From positions 1 through 64,000 of the forward strand of contig NW_027052958.1 in NCBI RefSeq assembly GCF_011386835.1: a stretch of 64,000 nucleotides of DNA, in the 5' to 3' direction. Under the pieces are notes generated by a model. That model made no database searches. It had not been told where the DNA came from and saw only the letters and a program-made list of their open reading frames with translations. Source of the DNA: Chrysemys picta bellii. Lineage: Eukaryota > Chordata > Testudines > Emydidae. The position numbers and the translations under genes were made by a program. Positions 22,536-35,001 of this stretch are shown here, one piece after another; within the stretch, counting starts at the first letter, position 1; every line of letters starts with the position of its first letter.

Positions 22536-25500
22536 AAGTTGTCCTTACCTCACTTTTATATGCCAGCGTGTTTCTTCACAGCGCCACCTGTTCCTGTTCC
22601 CTGCTACATTTTACATGACCTCTGTCATAGTGAGCTGGGTGCTATATTCTGGAAGGACCTTACCTCCTCCTTTTAACTCTGTAGATACTCTGTGTGTTCT
22701 GGTGAGGAGAAAGAAATCCCTCCCTGGAGCAATGGATGAACAAGAGGTATCTGGCCCTGACCAGGAGCGGGACAACAAGGAGGGATACAGCAAGGCGGGT
22801 GACAGCCTGGGGCTATTTCATACCTAGCCATGACACGCACCAATATGTTTCCTCCTTGGGTGAAGGGAGATTATGGTAGGTGAAAGTGATTATCGCATTA
22901 AATAAACGACTGAAAACGATTTTTACTGGGAAGGTTCTAACTGCATCAATAGCAGAGGCCGAGAACGGAAGCAAGTAAACACACATGAGTTGGCGCTCCA
23001 TCAGTTGGTGTCTTGTGGTACTTTGAGGTACAGACAGAGCAGCCTGTTAATTTTTACACACAAAGCTTTCTGGTTTGTGGGCACAATTTCACAGAACTTT
23101 TTTTCAGTGAGTAGTATGTAAGACTTGCCCAAACATTATGTTGAAGATACGCTTTGGCCAGCCCACCGTGATATGGCACATCCCCGTGCCACTTTTCCAG
23201 GACCTCTGAGGGGGATCATTGCAGAAAACAGCATGACTGCATACTTCCATGGGCAGACTAAGACCTCTTAAACAGCTCTTTCTTTGTCACTTTGGGCTCA
23301 TCAAGGAGCATGACTTCCTGAAATAAGTGCAGTTGTCTTGATGAAATACTATCCTTTTTCTATATCAGAATGAACCCCATCCCCTCCCCAAGGCATTGGG
23401 TTAAGAAATCCTGATCTACTCTTCATGTAAGGTCTAGCACTCATTATGCTTTAGTAATTTGGAGGCAATCCACATAGTTATGCTGTACAGGGTGGGAAAA
23501 TCTGAGTAGCTGCGACAGTTATGTCAGGGAAGGCTGCCTCCCTTCCTCTCCACCTAACAGTTCTGTGTTTATCACTAACCTTGATAGTGGGGCTCTCCTC
23601 AAGATTCTCCCTAACACCTCCACAGCTGTCTGGTCACTGTCAGAGCCAAGAGGAAGCGCACAGAGAAGGACATGCTCTGTGAGGTTATGCAGGTCTAAAA
23701 GTGAAATGCAAGGGCAATGAGGCAGGGGTGTGAACTGCTGCTGAAGGGAGGGAGGACAAAAATCAAAAATAAATGCTGCTGCTGCTGACCCAGCTGCTCA
23801 AATGAATTGTTGATCAATTATTGATTAAGAATCTCACTGCATTAGTTCACCCACTCCAAAGCATGGATAAATATGGGGTGTTGGCAGGGATATAGACACC
23901 TCATCCCCTTGTGTCAGTTCCTGGTGTTTTCTACTCCCATGGACAACATGTCAGGGAACAAAGAACTTTGATTACACGTACAGTCATCTGTGATGCACTG
24001 ACATCCAGGCTGCGTGTTGTACTTGTACCTAGTCAAATTATATAGCTAGTAAAGTCAATTATAAGTTATCTTTTTTTTTTGTATGTCTAGCATGCCGTGG
24101 TGGTAATAACGTACATACTTGAAAGTTGGTTTAACTTTATTGTGACTTTTTGGTATTGCGGTGCTAGAAAGTAATATAACCAGAAAGGCTTCCATACCTC
24201 TTAAAAAAAAAAAAAGGAAAAAAAAAGTCAATGCATGTATATTACAGAAGTGCTAGCCTTTATTGAGTCTAGAAATACACCACCTGTACTATGCTGATTG
24301 AAATAACTGTCAATTAGTCCAGTCATTTTCCATACTTCAATAACAAATTCCTTAAAAGTAATGTATATCACAGAAAACACACCTGTTCTATTAATAGTTT
24401 CATAGAAACAGGATTAGGCCATTTCCTACTGTCGAAGTAAGCTTTTAAGGCTTCCTTTAACTGAACTGTGTTAGCAATGCAACTGTTAGCTAGTCTATTT
24501 TAGATCCAGCCCGTCCACCTCACTCATCCACCCTGGCAATAGGGTCTCTCAGATAGTGCTGCATGCGGTGCATTGCATAAGAACTGAGAATGTTTTACTT
24601 GTTGATATGGAGCTTTGGCATGAGACCCCTCCACCTATCCTGTTGTCTTCCAACTCTGCCCACTTCACATTCCTTCTTCAGCTGCACAGGTGAGAGTCAA
24701 ATCTTTCCTTGTTTCTGTCTAGCTTGCTAGTAGATGATTTCTTAAGCCAGAGAATTAAAGGTAGGCAGTTTCCATAAACTATGATTGGCACAGAAATGTC
24801 ATTAATTCCAGTTGGATGGAGTGGGGAGTCTGCTTTCAATATGTCAAAAAGCACAGTGTTTCTAAAGCCGTGGTTGTCCTGAATTTCTCTGAACCAGCCA
24901 GTGTTTGTCAGTAACGTGTCCCTTCTGACCTACCAAAGCCTGCATAAATTTTGAAGGTACCTTTTTTTTAATATGCTCAGAAGCTGGGAAGGGGGAGCAC
25001 AGAATGGGGATGCTTTTTTGTCTTGCATACCTCAGTGATGAGTGTCCTTACCATTGATCTTTTTTTGTAACACCAAATTGATTACCCCACTAATTGATAG
25101 CAAACTGGTGGTGTAAGATTCCATAGGGCAATCACCACTTGTTTCCCCACTGTAAGGGCAGCTCTCGCCTTGCTGTTTCTGTGCTGGGGGAGTGGGGTGA
25201 GCTGAGCATGCAACTCTAGGAATGAACTTCTGTGTCTAAAAGTTCTAGAACCACTGATTGTCCCACCACTCAATAGACAGGCTCAAAACTCCCACTCCAC
25301 CAAATATGGTTGTTCCATGAATAGCCTCTGCATTTATTTTCCAGTTAGACTCAGTTGAGTCTTTGAATGCTGAGTCTTTGGGAATGTAACACTAGAATGC
25401 CTATCCAGAGTGCAGCATGTTTTTGCCAATACAATTCAATGCTATGCTCCAAGAGTGGTGAGGAAATTGAGGCAGGGAATTGCGTATAGGGTTTTATTAT

Positions 25501-26283
25501 TTTTTTGTCCAGATCTGTATACTTATTGTGCTTGCCAACAGAGAGTGGTTTTTGGGAACCCTTGTAAAGTCTGTGTGTCTGTGTTCAACTACTACATATC
25601 ATTGAAGAGGTGAACTGTGTACCCAGAGTGCCCACAATGTTGAAGCTTTGGGAAAAGGGTGTGTTTCAGTCTGCGGGGTCAGTGCTGGCCTGGGTGCTTA
25701 AGACAGCTAGGTCGTCTGGTCCTATTTCTGGGAAGTGGAATTAGGAGCCTGTGCCCTGGAAGTGTACCAGAGAAGCCAAGGGAAAAGGCAGTTGTTGCAG
25801 CCTATTCAGGCCAAGGGTAGCTTAAGAGCACAAATCAAGCATATTGGGACCCAAACACAGCAGTCTTGTGAATGTCCAGCAGAGGGAGCTTTATCAGAGC
25901 TGTGACTGGATAATCATTGTAATTGCTGTTCATCCATGTGTCCTTTTTGTGTATAATTCTTTTAGTTTTCAGTCTTCTGAAATATCAAACCTTGAGTGTA
26001 TATATAAAATATAAACAAACTGTCTCTTTCATATAAGAACAAATTTAAACAACAACCCAATATCACTAGAAGTGAAAGTACAGATTCCAATATTTATTTG
26101 AAGGTGTCGTATTGTCATCTAGAATCATATTTTTAGTGATATATCTTTATTATGCCTAATTTTATATTTCTTGAGGAACCAAAATTGCCATTCAATGTGC
26201 ATTTGGGGCTCTTAAAAATGTATGATTGGGCCCTATTTGTTTCTGTAACTAATTAATTGCACTTCCAATTCTCTTTTAAACAG
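22536..26283. other. Intron of the CENPF pseudogene, nothing recognised
   Basis: About 3.7 kb of AT-rich sequence with short A- or T-runs and no open frame longer than about 95 codons of credible composition. No transposon ends were recognised. Confidence 0.6.
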
Positions 26284-26399
26284 GTACAAATCTGAACTTG
26301 AAAGAAGTTAGCAAACATTGATTACAGGAGACTTATCATTTAGGAGTACACCACAGAAGAATTTTGCTGCTCTTTTAACACCAAATCAAAATCACAATG
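26284..26399 (+). pseudogene. CENPF: CENPF exon 3-equivalent with nonsense codon
   Basis: Reads (R)YKSELERS then TAG at 26,309-26,311, then QTLITGDLSFRSTPQKNFAA and LLTPNQNHN. The TAG stands where CENPF has the first Gln of SQQA, so a C-to-T change is the simplest cause. Frame is otherwise kept through a plausible donor, AATG|GTAACC. This is the clearest inactivating change because it does not depend on run length. Confidence 0.85.
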
Positions 26400-27570
26400 G
26401 TAACCCCCCCACCCACCGTGTCTAGTATGCAATTGAATAAAATGTAAATTCCTTTGAAAGTACACGTCACTCCAGAAAGCATAAAAGAAAACAAAAGGTG
26501 AATTGTTTGGCTTATAATCTGCCAATGTCTGTAATTTTCCAATATTTGAAAATTAATTCCCATGAGTGAATATGTAGGAATTTAAGTGAGCATGTTTTAT
26601 GAGTCCGAGAATATGCTTTGTCTTGATTCAGGGGAGGTACAAATGCAGATACTAATATGGACATAACATATGTACATCCTAACTAATTATGTTCTAGAAC
26701 AAAATATTCAGGTGAAGTTTTCATTAAAAACAATTGAAATTCAGTTTTGCTGGCTGGCAAATCGGGGGCTTGAGGGATTTAGGAGTAAGTGCTCAGAGTT
26801 CAAAATGCTTACCAGTGACAATGTACCATCGCACAATTGGCTTGTGTTTAGGGTTGTGAAATTCAGAATCTACAATACAAAACAAAACACACAAATTTCA
26901 TGGACACTAAAACAAGGTACTGCCATTTGACTTGCATTTGGCTACCTGACTAACTGGAGTTGGAGATCAGTCCTTGTTCTCATTTGAAAGCTGAGATTTC
27001 AGATGCTTTCGGAAGATGCAAAACATTCTGGCTATGGTGTTCCTTGAGAAAGTGGCTGCTACAGTTATGAAGGAAGTGGAGAGAAGCAAGATAGGAATCT
27101 GAGTGATGTGACTTTAGGCTGAGTTTTCAAATGTGTGGTGAGTCCCATTAGCAAGAAGTTAGGTATCCAACTCCCACTGACTTTTCTTTTTAAGCTCCTT
27201 TGAATCTCAATGCCTGATTTTTCAGTCAAGTTACAAACGAATGTTAATGCCAGGGGGACGGTGGGAAAAAATTCTTCATTCAGGCCATATTACAATATAC
27301 ATTTGTACCCCTGGTATTGGTCCCTGAGTCTAGTGATTGCATTTTCATTGTTGCACTGAGTTCCAGATCTCAGGTTTCAGTCCCTGAACTATTCAGTTTT
27401 ATTGGTTTTAGAACTCCCTTTGAGTCGTTTTCTTAATATATCACTACAGATTAATGAGAGCTGTTGCTTTTATCACCCTTGTCTAATATTAGACATAAGA
27501 AATGGAATAGGAAAGATATTATGTATAAAATGAACCAGATTATTAGCAAATATTCATTGTCAATTTGTAG

Positions 27571-27661
27571 AGTCTAAGTCTGAAGAACTCCAAGAAAAAT
27601 ACAATAAAGAGTTGAAGAAAGAAAAAAACTGGAGGCAGATCTGAGAAATATCCAGATTAAA
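27571..27661 (+). pseudogene. CENPF: CENPF exon 4-equivalent, frameshifted in A7
   Basis: Reads ESKSEELQEKYNKELKKEK, matching the SKYEDLKEKYNKE segment. One nucleotide is then missing in the A-run 27,622-27,628, giving TGA at 27,642. The shifted frame gives LEADLRNIQIK up to the donor AAA|GTATGG. Confidence 0.85.
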
Positions 27662-28036
27662 GTATGGGTATAGAGTATCTCAGCATTATAATCTCATTTA
27701 ATGTGTGAAATGGAGAAAGGTGCAGTTCTTCAAAATTAGCCATATGATTTTTTAGGGAAACTGGTAAAATTAAATTTGCTCACTGGTCATGCCATTGAGA
27801 TTAAAGTATAGATTTAAGAAGAGTAAGCAGTGGGTATGGTTAATTTCCTGGCAGCATTTTAGAAAAGTTAGTACTAATTAGAATACACAAAAAGGACTTT
27901 TTAAACATATTGTTTTCATGTAAATAATCACACAGTATTGGGGCCCTTAGTGCTTTAGGCAAAAACCCCATTCAAATGTTAGATGTATTGAAAAACCAAG
28001 TTCTGTAAGTATCAATAGCAGCTTTTTTGTATTTTT

Positions 28037-28210
28037 AGAACATAAGACTGGCCCTACTGGATCAGACCAATGATCCATATAGCCCATTATCCTGGCTTCC
28101 AGATGGTGCCAGATGCTTCAGAGGGAATGAACAGAACAGGGCAATTTATTGAGTGATCCATCCCCTGTCATCCAGTCCCGGCTTCTGGCAGTCAGAGGTT
28201 TAGGGACAGA
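28037..28210 (-). repeat. LINE/SINE-type interspersed repeat
   Basis: The run agaacataagactggccctactggatcagacc...ggcttctggcagtcagaggttt is a common sauropsid dispersed repeat end. The family name and strand are uncertain from sequence alone. Confidence 0.5.
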
Positions 28211-28903
28211 AAAATATCTGATATTAGAGCCAAAACATGTTTTTGGAGTCCAGGTATTTTATAAAAGGAAGTGCAAATAAATGAGTCTCTTTTTTGTGTG
28301 TGGAATGATTTACATGTAGAATTCTTGCTAATGGGATCACCACACATTTGGAGATGAATAGAGCCCATAGTCTAAAATGTACAGAACACAAAGGAGGATC
28401 AGAACTAATTTACAGTAAGTCTAGAATGAAGTACAAAAATGAATGTTATGCATGTCAACATCTAGCTTTACAAAACTGATCTGATGGTGAGGAATGTGCA
28501 GGGAAGGTACCTCAATATTAATTGATAGGATGCCCAACAAAAAACTTGATCTACTAAATATAAGGAACCACAAGTCAAACTTCTTATCCTTGAGATGCTG
28601 GCCAGCTTAGATATATTTGAATTGCAGATAGTACTCTCCCAACGCTCTTCAGCTGCTTGTGATGTTAATCGGTAAAGTATTCCAGTCAGTTGACTGCTGG
28701 AGGTATAAAAGCAGACTCATGTGAATCATATAGTACTTTGTGTTGATGGATGATCTGTGTCGCTGACTCTGTTATCAAAAATTGTAACTGACAGCTTGAC
28801 CAATTGCCCTATCTTATTTCCACCATACAGTAGTGAACTAATTCTCTTATGAATTGTCAGCTGTGTAAAGGTAGATATGCTTTCCCCCCCTCTTTTTAAA
28901 TAG

Positions 28904-29194
28904 AAAATAAATCATTCTCATCCTCAAAGTACTAAGAGTCACAGAGAGATTGCTCGGCATCAGGCTTCTTCATTGGTGTTCTCGTGGCAACAAGAAAAGA
29001 CACCAAGCTGTCCTTCATCCAGCAGTCAAGAAACCCCTTTAAAGAGAAGTTTTACTTTTCCCATTCTCCATGGGAACAAGAGGCAACTCCTAGCCACCGT
29101 GGCTTAAGATCAAAGAAGACAGATTTCAACAACAGTTTCTTTGACAATTGCAATAATTCTTCTGTCATCGAGCAATTAAAAACACAGAACCAAG
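28904..29194 (+). pseudogene. CENPF: CENPF exon 5-equivalent, frameshifted
   Basis: Starts KINHSHPQSTKSHREIARHQ, then ASSLVFSWQQEKTPS, matching RDIARHQASSSVFSWQQEKTPS. A 1-nt deletion between about 29,042 and 29,060 leads to TAA at 29,105. The other frame continues with EQEATPSHRGLRSKKTDFNN, then SFFDN and IEQLKTQNQ, again CENPF-like. Donor CAAG|GTATCT. Confidence 0.9.
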
Positions 29195-29284
29195 GTATCT
29201 TGCAAGTGTAGTTGACTTTAAATCTATTTTGTAAATAAGAACATCTTATTTTTTTAAAGATAATTAAAACCCTCTGTGTTTAAG

Positions 29285-29389
29285 GAAACAGAGGGTCCTG
29301 TGGCACCTTTAAGACTAACAGAAGTATAGGGAGCATAAGCTTTCGTGGGTAAGAACCTCACTTCTTCAGATGCAAGTGTTTAAGGACTT
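29285..29389 (-). mobile_element. Penelope-like element 3' tail fragment
   Basis: The block cagagggtcctgtggcacc...cataagctttcgtgggtaag...cttcttcagatgcaag matches the end of the larger element at 55,366-56,506 in the same orientation. Only about 100 bp was inserted. Confidence 0.65.
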
Positions 29390-29726
29390 CACCGAAGACT
29401 GTTTTATATATAAAATAGGGGTAAAATACCTACTCAATTTGTAAGATGTTTTGAGATCTCTGGGTAAAAAACACTATGTACATGTTTATTAATTATTTTA
29501 TTGATTTATAAAGTTTTTCCAGTATGAAAAAATTAACGGAGCTAAGAAACTGACTTGTTTTATTGTGTTTTTGAATTTAATTCTTTGGAAGATTCTGTAG
29601 AGTAATCTGTTCTATCAAGAACTCATTTTTCATGGGGATCCTTGCCTGGTTAAACTAAAACCATAGTAGAATGAGCATCTGGAGCTTCTTCAACTGAGAA
29701 GTCTTTCCCCCCACGATCCTCCCTGC

Positions 29727-29970
29727 GGCTACCCTAGAGAGCTTAAGCTTAAGCTCTCTAGTGTAGCCACTCTAAGCCGATGGGATAGAGATCTCCCACT
29801 GGCTTAATTACTCCGGGCCCCGCAAGCGGTGGTAGCTATGTCTCCTGCCGACACAGTGCTGTCCACACTGACGCTTAACTCTGTGTAAGTTATGTTGCTC
29901 AGGTGGGTGACTAATTCACACGACTGAGCAACACAACTTATGTCGACTTAAGCTGTAGTGTAGCCATAGT
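29727..29970. mobile_element. Harbinger-like MITE with perfect central-type palindromes
   Basis: Left end cggctaccctagagagctt, right end the complement of tatggctacactacagcttaag. Inside the left end is a perfect 28-nt palindrome (29,734-29,761). Near the right end ttatgttgctcagg pairs with ctgagcaacacaacttat. It is non-coding. Confidence 0.6.
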
Positions 29971-31016
29971 GTCAGTGCAGCTGTGCAGAATATTCCCTTG
30001 GAAGTCTTTGTAAACATTTAATAAACACTATAGGATGAACCTTATCTTCAGCAGATAAGGTGACCGGTGACTTAAGGCCATTTCATGTCTTCTGCTCTGC
30101 CATCTGTCTTTGGTCTTCAGATTTTCTGTCAGTAAATTTTGTTACATTGTTGGGACAGTGTCTGTATCCTACATTTTTTTTTCAGTGACTGGATGGGTCT
30201 CCTTTCTTAGATTTCTACTTTAATCCAATTAAGCCCAAATCGTTGGCAAATGGTCTTCGGAAAAGATAATTTTTTAAATGGTAATGCTGTTCTGCAGGAT
30301 AGTCGTCTCAATTCAAACACTCACCCTTTGCTTACCGTTAGTTTAAATGGGAAGAGTTTTCATTCAAGGCTTAGTTTATATGCACGGTCACATCGTAAAG
30401 TTAATTGCAAACCTAAGATGAAGTTTCAGCTTTGGAAGCATGAAGGTTGTTTTTTTGTTGTTGTTTGATTGGGGGGGGGTGATGGGTGGGGGAGGAGGAA
30501 GGGGATGGGGCAGGGTGAAGGGTCAATGACCGAAAAAAGGAAAATTCTCAACTGCTGTTGGCTGCCATCTGTTTGTTTGCAGATAGAGTAGCAGTGGAAT
30601 AGGTCTTCAAAAAAGAATGATCAGATCATTTATTTCACATGCTAATAATCTGAAATTGATGATTACTGTTCTTCATGTGCAAAATTTCATTGAAGTCTGT
30701 GGAAAAGAAACTATAGATTCTGAGCCTCCCCAAACACACACATGTGTATCATGACAAAAGCAGTTTTGATTTTTAGATACGCAGTGTTTTAGTGATGTGA
30801 AAAAAGAGCCTATATTATATTTACTAAAGCCCCTTCCAAAAAGGGAGACATGCATTGAATAAGTTAAATGAACACCATTTGGTTAAATTTGGCCCAAAAC
30901 ACAGGTTTGTAATAGTTTTTCTTAAGAAGCAGCTTTTTCAAAACTTAAGACCAAATAGAAATGTTTCAATAACGTTTTAGAAAATTCCAGTGGAGGTAGT
31001 TCTTATAAACAAAGAG

Positions 31017-31243
31017 CAATGATTCTCAAACTTTTGTACTGGTGACCCCTTTCACATAGCAAGCCTCTGAGAGTTCCACCCCCCCCCCGTGTATAAATTA
31101 AAAACACTTTTTAATATATTTAACACTATTATAAATGCTGGAGGCAAAGCAGGGTTTGCGGTGGAGGCTGACAGCTTGTGACCCCCCACATAATAGCCTC
31201 AAGACCCCCTGAGGGGTCCCGACCCCCAGTTTGAGAACCCCTG
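31017..31243. mobile_element. hAT element, caatgattctcaaac ends
   Basis: Left end caatgattctcaaact, right end the complement of caggggttctcaaact. It is flanked by acaaagag and acaaacag, a 7/8 match that fits an aged 8-bp duplication. Confidence 0.75.
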
Positions 31244-31625
31244 ACAAACAGCCTCTGCAAAATTTGTGGCCTAAACACTGCGATGTTGTGCCAATGCATA
31301 AGAAGCAGAAAATGAAGCTAGTAAAAAACAAAGTGAAACGGATCTACAGTCACTATCCAAGCTCAAAAAATAAACCTAAATTGTGCCAACTAGACTTTTA
31401 AAGGCCTTTCAATTTTCCTAATTTGATAATAGAGTCTTAAAATTTTTTATATTGCTACATATTTAACCTGATAAGCAGTTTTTAAGTAGTTATTTTTTTA
31501 TTTGCATCTTATCAAGTGCATAGAATATGTCTAATTAGAATGTGTAGGCTGCTTTAAAGTACTAATACAGTAAATACCTTTTTAAGTAGAAGGCATCATA
31601 TTAATCCTTTTTCTTTTAAATTAAG

Positions 31626-31818
31626 AATTAAACTTTAAAGTTCAAGAACTGGAATATCTGCTACAAGATCAAGAAAAAGAAAAGAAATTCCATATGAACA
31701 AACTTCAAGAAATTCAACTCCAGCTGGAGAAAACAAAATTGGAATTCACAGAAAAAAGATTCTGCTTTGCACAAAATTAGAGATGAATTGAATAGAATGA
31801 CAGCACAACATGATCAAG
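31626..31818 (+). pseudogene. CENPF: CENPF exon 6-equivalent, frameshifted in A6
   Basis: Reads ELNFKVQELEYLLQDQEKEK, then NKLQEIQLQLEKTKLEFTEK, matching NKFQELQLQLEKAKVELIEK. A missing nucleotide in the A-run 31,752-31,757 gives TAG at 31,778. The other frame gives IRDELNRMTAQHDQ. Donor CAAG|GTACTG. The next exon of CENPF is not found. Confidence 0.9.
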
Positions 31819-32120
31819 GTACTGCCCAGGCACTGTACCATGTTGCACCAGGCCTCTTCTGGCTGCTTTTATAATGATTGTTAGCAGTAGTGTGTGTCAA
31901 ACATTCAGTCATATTTACAAGATTCAAGATACTTGAATAATGTTTCTTAGAACATCCTGAGGATAATGAATTGAAAGTATGCATTATGTTGGACAACCTT
32001 AAGTTCTTAATTAGCTTGCCATTTTCTGCAAGGGTCCAGGCACTTCTTAGCAGGTACTTAGCATCTTGCAGCCTCATGCCTTCGGGCATGATTCACTGAA
32101 GATCTGGAACATCTTCTCCA

Positions 32121-32215
32121 GTAGGGCCCTACCAAATTCACAGCCATGAAAAACGCATCACGGACCATGAAATCTGGTCATTTGTGTACTTTTACCCTAT
32201 TCTATACAGATTCAT
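32121..32215. mobile_element. End of a tagggccctacc-type DNA transposon
   Basis: Begins tagggccctaccaaattcac and continues with the catgaaaaacgc...catgaaatctgg pattern of a dispersed hAT-like family. Only one end is recognised. The first 11 bases also occur at 61,760-61,770. Confidence 0.45.
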
Positions 32216-32714
32216 GAATGACACCTGGTGGCCAATTGTGACCTTAAAGGGACACTGTCATATAGTTTAACATTTTCAGCCTAAACTACCATAAATTCAC
32301 GGGAAAGTTATTTGGATTCTAAACTATCGCAGGCTAAATACTTGGGTAAACTCGAGTTAAGAATGAGAGTCCCTTACAATAAATTTGTAGTAATTAAAAC
32401 TAACAAGTATTAACTTTGAATTTCCTGTATTTTTAAGTTAAACGGAAATTGCAACCCAACATTTAAAAATTTGGAAATGTATCATTAAGGCTCTCAAACC
32501 ACCTCAACTCTGCCTCGTCAGTGACTCTAGCCTCTAATCTTTCTTCCTGGAAAATGTGCTGTTTACAAGTCCTTCACATCAGAGTTTGCAAGATTAGGTC
32601 TCCATACTGAACTGGTGTTTTGATCAAGGGCTTTTTGTACTGGCTCTAGGACAATTTGTAAAAGCCAGTGTATTATCGGTTTAGTGAACAGACCACTGCT
32701 ATCCCTTTGTAACT

Positions 32715-33735
32715 TTTTCCCCTTCGAGTGGTTATCCATATGCACAGTTTGCTGACGGTGTGCAATGTACCCCACTCACCCATGTTCAGAGTCTCATGCA
32801 CCTTGAGCAGCCTCATGTCCTGCACCGAGTGCATAAAAGGGTGGAGCAGGCCAGCCACCACTCAGTTCCTCTCATGCCTCCTGGCTTCGAGAAGAACATG
32901 GGCAGTGAGCAGTGCTAACAAAATAACTGGCTCTTTTCAAATTTGTGCATAGTATAGATAGGGATAGTTAGTTGTTGCCCATTGGCATTTTGGTTTTTTA
33001 ACCAGAATAGCTATTTCTTTCTGGTGCCAGGATGGCTTCTTCTAAGTCCCCTGGATTTACATACTGCCCATCAAACAAGGGCACTATACCCTTTAATGTT
33101 TGGCATTTAAAATATTTATTTTGTCTGGGGGAATATCTCTGGAAAATGTTCTATTTGCAAGTCCTTCACTTGCAGGACCTGCAAATCTAGAGAAGCCCTG
33201 CTCCAGATGTACTTAATGGGTAAAGCAATGAGACTAGCTTCAGGCCCTGGGTCATATAATCATAGAATATCAGGGTTGGAAGGGACCTCAGGTGGTCATC
33301 TAGTCCAATTCCCTGCTCAAAGCCCAACTTATGCTATCTTATGTCCGGACAAAGCGTCTTTAGGACACATCCTGTGTTCCTACTGACAGTTGTCACAGAC
33401 TTATATCTGAACTAGCAGATTCATCTGCCTCTATTTTTCTCTGAACCACCCGCTTCTAAGGCTGCTGCTATGCTCTCTATGTTGCATGTCAGACGTGCTT
33501 TGGCATGTTAATTTGCAAAGGATGAAATCTTTTAGATCTTCATCCAGTTAGGTGCATAGATGACTGTGTGAGGGCCTGTTTAATAAGTGGTTAATATGGA
33601 TTCTCCTGCTTCATTCAGTATTTATTCTACAGGGCTTAGGAATCATGGCTGATATATTTCTGTTGTGGAAATACGTAAAGCAGCTAGGCTGTTTGGGGAG
33701 CACAGTCTTCCTTACCCGACCCTCCATACAGTTTT
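32715..33735 (+). mobile_element. DIRS-like retroelement remnant, internally deleted
   Basis: The left part (cttcgagtggttatccatatgc...) resembles the 5' region of the DIRS-like copies at 8.7 and 37.65 kb. The right part (gacaaagcgtctttaggacacatcc..., then agacgtgctttggcatgtt) resembles the coding region upstream of the tyrosine recombinase. A reversed CR1 end is inserted at 33,257. No intact frame remains. Confidence 0.5.
33257..33330 (-). mobile_element. CR1 3' end, reversed, nested in DIRS remnant
   Basis: The + strand reads atcatagaatatcagggttg...agggacctcagg...catctagtcc, the complement of the CR1 terminal region and tail. Confidence 0.85.
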
Positions 33736-33739
33736 GCAC

Positions 33740-33779
33740 CCCGATGTGGCCCTCAGGCCAAAAAATTTGCCCACCCCTG
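33740..33779. mobile_element. hAT right-end fragment
   Basis: The 40 bases ending tttgcccacccctg match the right end of the element at 16,238-16,776, including gatgtggccc. Confidence 0.6.
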
Positions 33780-34843
33780 CTTTAGGAGCAGAGGGACTTG
33801 CCTACTTTCAAATGTTAGGCTGTCTTTTATTTTGATCTTAACTCTGAATTACCTTGGTTTCTAATGCTTGATTTTGTTTGTTTTTAATAACTGCAGCATT
33901 ATTATGAATTTAAAAAAACACTTACATGTACTGTCAACTTTACTCACAGATGTTAATGATTTGTTTGGTTTGGTTTGGTTTCTGCCTGGGGATTTTCTTG
34001 ATTATTTTTTTAAGACATTTTGAAATCTTTTCCATGCAAAGAAAGAAAGCTGGCAGAGAGTCCCCGGTGTTATGCAGAGAACAATGGGGGAGCTAAGTAA
34101 CAGGGAACATTGTAGTGCTTAGAAGTACGATAGGGGTTAACCAGTCTGTATTCCTCAGGTTCTGTTGTTACCAGGAGGACTGCAGGTGCTGGTGGAGCTT
34201 CTGAACTTTGCAGGCACTCTGAGTTGAGATTAGTGGAGAAACTCTGAGGGGCTACAGGAATTCCTGAGAACATGGGGAAGTCCAGCTGAATGTTTTGGCC
34301 TCTGCCAATTGCTGCAGCTCCACAATTTTCCTGTGCATTTGGTAGAACATTGTAGCTCATGCAAGTCATGGATTCCATGATTCTTCATATTTATCTTAAG
34401 CTTAACTCTTTTCCCATCCCCTTTGTGCCCCTCCATACACACTTAGATGAAAGAAGTTATGTTGCCGTGGAGAAAGGGACCTCCACATGTGTCTTCTGTA
34501 GATGTGATGGTTGTCACCTACCCTTTGCTGTCAGGGTTTTAATGGATGCATGCAGATTCTGCTGCCTACTTAAGAATGTTACACCCTATCTACAGGATGC
34601 TGAAGATTATACCATCAGATGAATGGGGGTTAAGAATTTCCCTCTGGAGAGGTACAGTAAGGGCTGTTCTTTGCTACCTCTGTGAGGAGCCCATCGAGAG
34701 ACGGTCTTGGCTGGGAGAAGGTTGAGGCCAGGGACATTGAGCCAATCCAGTGTTATTACCATGTTTGTATACAGATGTTCAAGTAATTTAACAATGAGAA
34801 CTTTTGAGCTGTGACTAGGCCCTCTCCACTTCAGTGACTGATA

Positions 34844-35001
34844 GCAAATTGCGAGGAAAGATTGATTGGTTGCTACTTCTGATGTCACAATGATGCTACT
34901 TATGAATCACCTGAGTTACTGAGCAAATTGCAGAGGAAAGATTGATTGGTTGCTACTTCTGATGTCACAATGATGCTACTTATAAATCACCTGAGTTACT
35001 G
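34844..35001. repeat. Tandem duplication, two 79-bp units
   Basis: Starts gcaaattgc at 34,844 and again at 34,923. The units differ at about three positions (gcgagg/gcagagg, tatgaat/tataaat). It lies within an intron of the pseudogene and matches no repeat named here. Confidence 0.9.

Noticed and set aside
31295..31376. Possible coiled-coil-like exon (AENEASKKQSETDLQSLSKLKK)
   Set aside because: It partly fills the gap before the CENPF exon at 31,626, but the previous and next exons are already contiguous in CENPF and no clear acceptor or donor flanks it.
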